Assembly (NCBI GenBank): GCA_947000775.1
Contig: CAMQGK010000463.1
Location: forward strand, 7,404,001 to 7,468,000
DNA: 64,000 nt
Source: Pterois miles
Lineage: Eukaryota > Chordata > Actinopteri > Perciformes > Scorpaenidae
Reading direction: 5' to 3'
Position numbers and translations under genes: made by a program. The first letter of the stretch is position 1. Every line of letters starts with the position of its first letter. Under the pieces are notes generated by a model that saw only the letters and a program-made list of their open reading frames with translations, made no database searches and had not been told where the DNA came from. Below are positions 61,418 to 64,000 of this stretch, in pieces.

Positions 61418-63584
61418 ATAGTATAGTATAGTATAGTATGTCGAAATTTTTCAATGACGTCAAATTTTTTAGATGTTGAAAAAAATCATGTAAACGGTCG
61501 TACTATAGCGTGTAAAATGATTCTACGGTGGAAAGAAGTCATTTCGTGAAATGTAAAATTTCACAAAAAAAAGTGATAGTATAGTATGTTGAAATTTTTC
61601 GATGAAAACGTCAAATTTTTTAGATGTTGAAAAAAATCGTGTAAACGGTTGTATTATAGCGTGTAAAATGATTCCATGGTGGAAAGAACTCATTTCGTGA
61701 AATGTTGTAAACTTTTACAAAAAAAAGTCATAGTATAGTATGTCGTAATTTTTACGATGAAAACGTCAAATTTTTTAGATGTTGAAAAAAACCATGAAAA
61801 TGGTCGTATTATAGCGTGTAAAATGATTCTATGGTGGAAAGAAGTCACTTTGTGAATTGTAAACTTTTACAAAAAAAAAGTCATATTATAGTATGTCGAA
61901 ATTTTTCGATGAAAACGTCAAATTTTTTAGATGTTGAAAAGAACCATGAAAACGGTCGTATTATAGCGTGTAAAATGATTCTATGGTGGAAAGAACTCAT
62001 TTCGTGAAATGTTGTAAACTTTTACAGAAAAAAGTCATAGTATAGGATGTCGAAATTTTTCGATGAAAACATCAAATTTTTTAGATGTTGAAAAACACCA
62101 TGTAAACGGCCGTATTATACCGTGTAAAATTATTCTATGGTGGAAAGAAGTCATTTCGTGAAATGTAAAATTTTACAAAAAAAACCTGATAGTATAGTAT
62201 GTCGAAATTTTTGGATAAAAACGTCAAATTTTTTAGGTGTTGAAAAAAAACATGAAAACGGTCGTATTGTAGCATGTAAAATGATTCTATGGTGGAAAGA
62301 AGTCATTTCGTGAAATGTTAAATTTTACAAAAAAAACATGATAGTACAGTATGTCGAAATTTTTGGATAAAAACGTCAAATTTTTCAGATGTTGAAAAAA
62401 AAAACTTGAAAACGGTCGTATTATAGCATGTAAAATGATTCTACGGTGGAAAGAACTCATTTCGTGAAATGTTGTAAACCTTTACAAAAAAAAGTCATAG
62501 TATAGTATGTCGACATTTTTCAATGACGTCAAGTTTTTTAGATGTTGAAAATAAACACGTAAACGGTCGTATAATAGCGTGTAAAATGATTCTATGGAGG
62601 AAAGAAGTCATTTTGTGAAATGTAAACTTTTACAAAAAAAAGTCATAGTATAGTATGTCGAAATTTTCGATGAAAACGTCAAATTTTTTAGATGTTGAAA
62701 AACACCATGGAATCGGTCGTATTATAGCGTGTAAAATTATTCTATGGTGGAAAGAAGTCATTTCGTGAAATGTAAAATTTTACAAAAAAAACATGACAGT
62801 ATAGTATGTCGAAATTTTTGGATAAAAACGTCAAATTTTTCAGATGTTGAAAAAAAAACTTGAAAACGGTCGTATTATAGCATGTAAAATGATTCTACGG
62901 TGGAAAGAACTCATTTCGTGAAATGTTGTAAACCTTTACAAAAAAAAGTCATAGTATAGTATGTCGACATTTTTCAATGACGTCAAGTTTTTTAGATGTT
63001 GAAAATAAACATGTAAACGGTCGTATAATAGCGTGTAAAATGATTCTATGGAGGAAAGAAGTCATTTTGTGAAATGTAAACTTTTACAAAAAAAAGTCAT
63101 AGTATAGTATGTCGAAATTTTCAATGAAAACGTCAAATTTTTTAGATGTTGAAAAACACCATGGAATCGGTCGTATTATAGCGTGTAAAATTATTCTATG
63201 GTGGAAAGAAGTCATTTCGTGAAATGTAAAATTTTACAAAAAAAACATGATAGTATAGTATGTCGAAATTTTTGGATAAAAACGTCAAATTTTTTAGATG
63301 TTCAAAAAAAACATGAAAACGGTCGTATTATAGCATGTACAATGATTCTATGGTGGAAAGAACTCATTTCGTGAAATGTTGTAAACTTTTACAAAAAAAA
63401 GTCATAGTATAGTATGTCGAAATTTTTCGATGAAAACGTCAAATTTTTTAGACGTTGAAAAACACCATGAAAACGGTCGTATTATAGCATGTCAAATGAA
63501 TCTATGGTGGAAAGATGTAATTTCATGAAGCATTGTAAAATTTTACAAAAAAAAAGTCATAGTATAGTATGTCGAAATTTTTCG

Positions 63585-63645
63585 ATGAAAACGCAAATGT
63601 TTTAGGTGGTAAAAAAAAGAAAAAGGGGGTGTAAAAAACATGTAA
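63585..63645. repeat. Short corrupted satellite stretch
   Basis: AACGCAAATGTTTTAGGTGG, AAAAAGGGGGTGTAAAAA and neighbours depart strongly from the monomer in a region flanked by normal copies, like the stretch at 39.1 kb. Confidence 0.5.
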
Positions 63646-64000
63646 AATGATTCTATGGTGGAAAGAAGTCATTTCGTGAAATGTAAACTTTTACAAAAAA
63701 AACCTCAGTATAGTATGTCGAAATTTTTCAATGACGTCAAATTTCTTAGATGTTGAAAAAAACATGTAAACGGTGGTATTATAGTGTGTAAAAAATGGTG
63801 GAAAGAAGTCATTTCGTGAAATGTAAAATCTTACAAAAAAAAGTCATAGTATAGTATGTCGAAATTTTTTGATGAAAACGTCAAATTTTTTAAATGTTGA
63901 AAAAAATCATGTAAACGGTCGTATTATAGCGTGTAAAATGATTCTATGGTGGAAAGAACTCATTTCGTGAAATGTTGTAAACTTTTACAAAAAAGTCATA

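Larger units (their letters stand above)
44471..64000 (+). repeat. ~150-bp satellite array, right segment, runs off the window
   Basis: The same monomer and orientation as the left segment, about 130 units, continuing to the last base. This segment contains recognisable monomer types arranged in repeating order, giving multi-monomer higher-order units and ~10-kb duplications. Types include: TTCGATGAAAACGTC with GATGTTG; GACGTTGAAAAACACC linked to a CATGTCAAATGAATC variant; AATGTCAATTTTTTTTAG with ATTTACAAGAAAAACC; TCAATGACGTC; TTTGGATAAAAACG with a GATGTTC variant; and CATAGTATACTATG. No array edge is visible on the right. Confidence 0.97.

Noticed and set aside
37591..64000. Regularly spaced repeats resembling a CRISPR array
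   Set aside because: Monomers abut head-to-tail with no unique spacers, the unit is ~150 bp, and the setting is a vertebrate genome.
1..64000. Endogenous retrovirus or other viral sequence
   Set aside because: No LTR pairs, primer-binding site, protease, integrase or envelope-like frame was seen; all reverse transcriptase remnants are of the non-LTR type.

Overview
The window looks like nuclear DNA of a teleost fish, most likely a percomorph. It has no bacterial gene density, RNA genes or operons. It does have vertebrate-style microsatellites, hAT-type DNA transposon relics with 8-bp target duplications, TTAA-ended miniature elements, tRNA-derived SINEs, an L2-type LINE, and a very large AT-rich satellite array. 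Family names come from recognising sequence by eye, not from a database search.

1-31.6 kb is ordinary AT-rich, gene-poor DNA. It holds a ~550-bp (CT)n tract (2.28-2.83 kb) and a dense set of DNA-transposon relics: hAT-type at 3.57-4.65, 6.08-6.66, 16.0-16.16, 17.58-17.78, 20.58-21.78, 22.93-23.66 and 30.01-30.93 kb, and TTAA-ended or foldback elements at 3.26, 8.47, 12.30-13.21, 24.6 and 26.75 kb. There is also a minus-strand SINE at 12.48-12.78 kb and short LINE tails at 7.24, 21.22 and 22.70 kb. The only gene evidence is tentative: a CpG-rich region (14.97-15.50 kb) ending in a first coding exon, followed by two short exons at 25.9 and 29.1 kb whose splice phases agree with it. A separate candidate last exon with a GPI-signal-like tail lies at 9.76-9.91 kb.

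31.6-37.6 kb is a degenerate, short-period repeat field built on the word GACATACTATACTATGAC. Two internally deleted pogo/Tigger-like DNA transposons, a GATG-tailed SINE with a 13-bp perfect target duplication, and a duplicated LINE-derived fragment are embedded in it.

37.6-64 kb (to the window edge) is a ~150-bp satellite, about 165 monomers, interrupted only by a 5'-truncated, frameshifted L2 LINE at 43.18-44.47 kb. The word repeated in the left field is the reverse complement of a word in every monomer. Recognisable inverted monomers occur at 37.15-37.56 kb, so repeat orientation flips near 37.59 kb. The array has higher-order structure (~15-mer units of ~2.28 kb, blocks repeating at ~10 kb), a 17-bp CENP-B-box-like word in the commonest monomer type, and short perfect dyads. 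Some stretches carry many one- and two-base deletions relative to clean paralogous copies, which looks more like poor consensus polishing than evolution. If the tentative gene is real and continues rightward, the whole array would be intronic.
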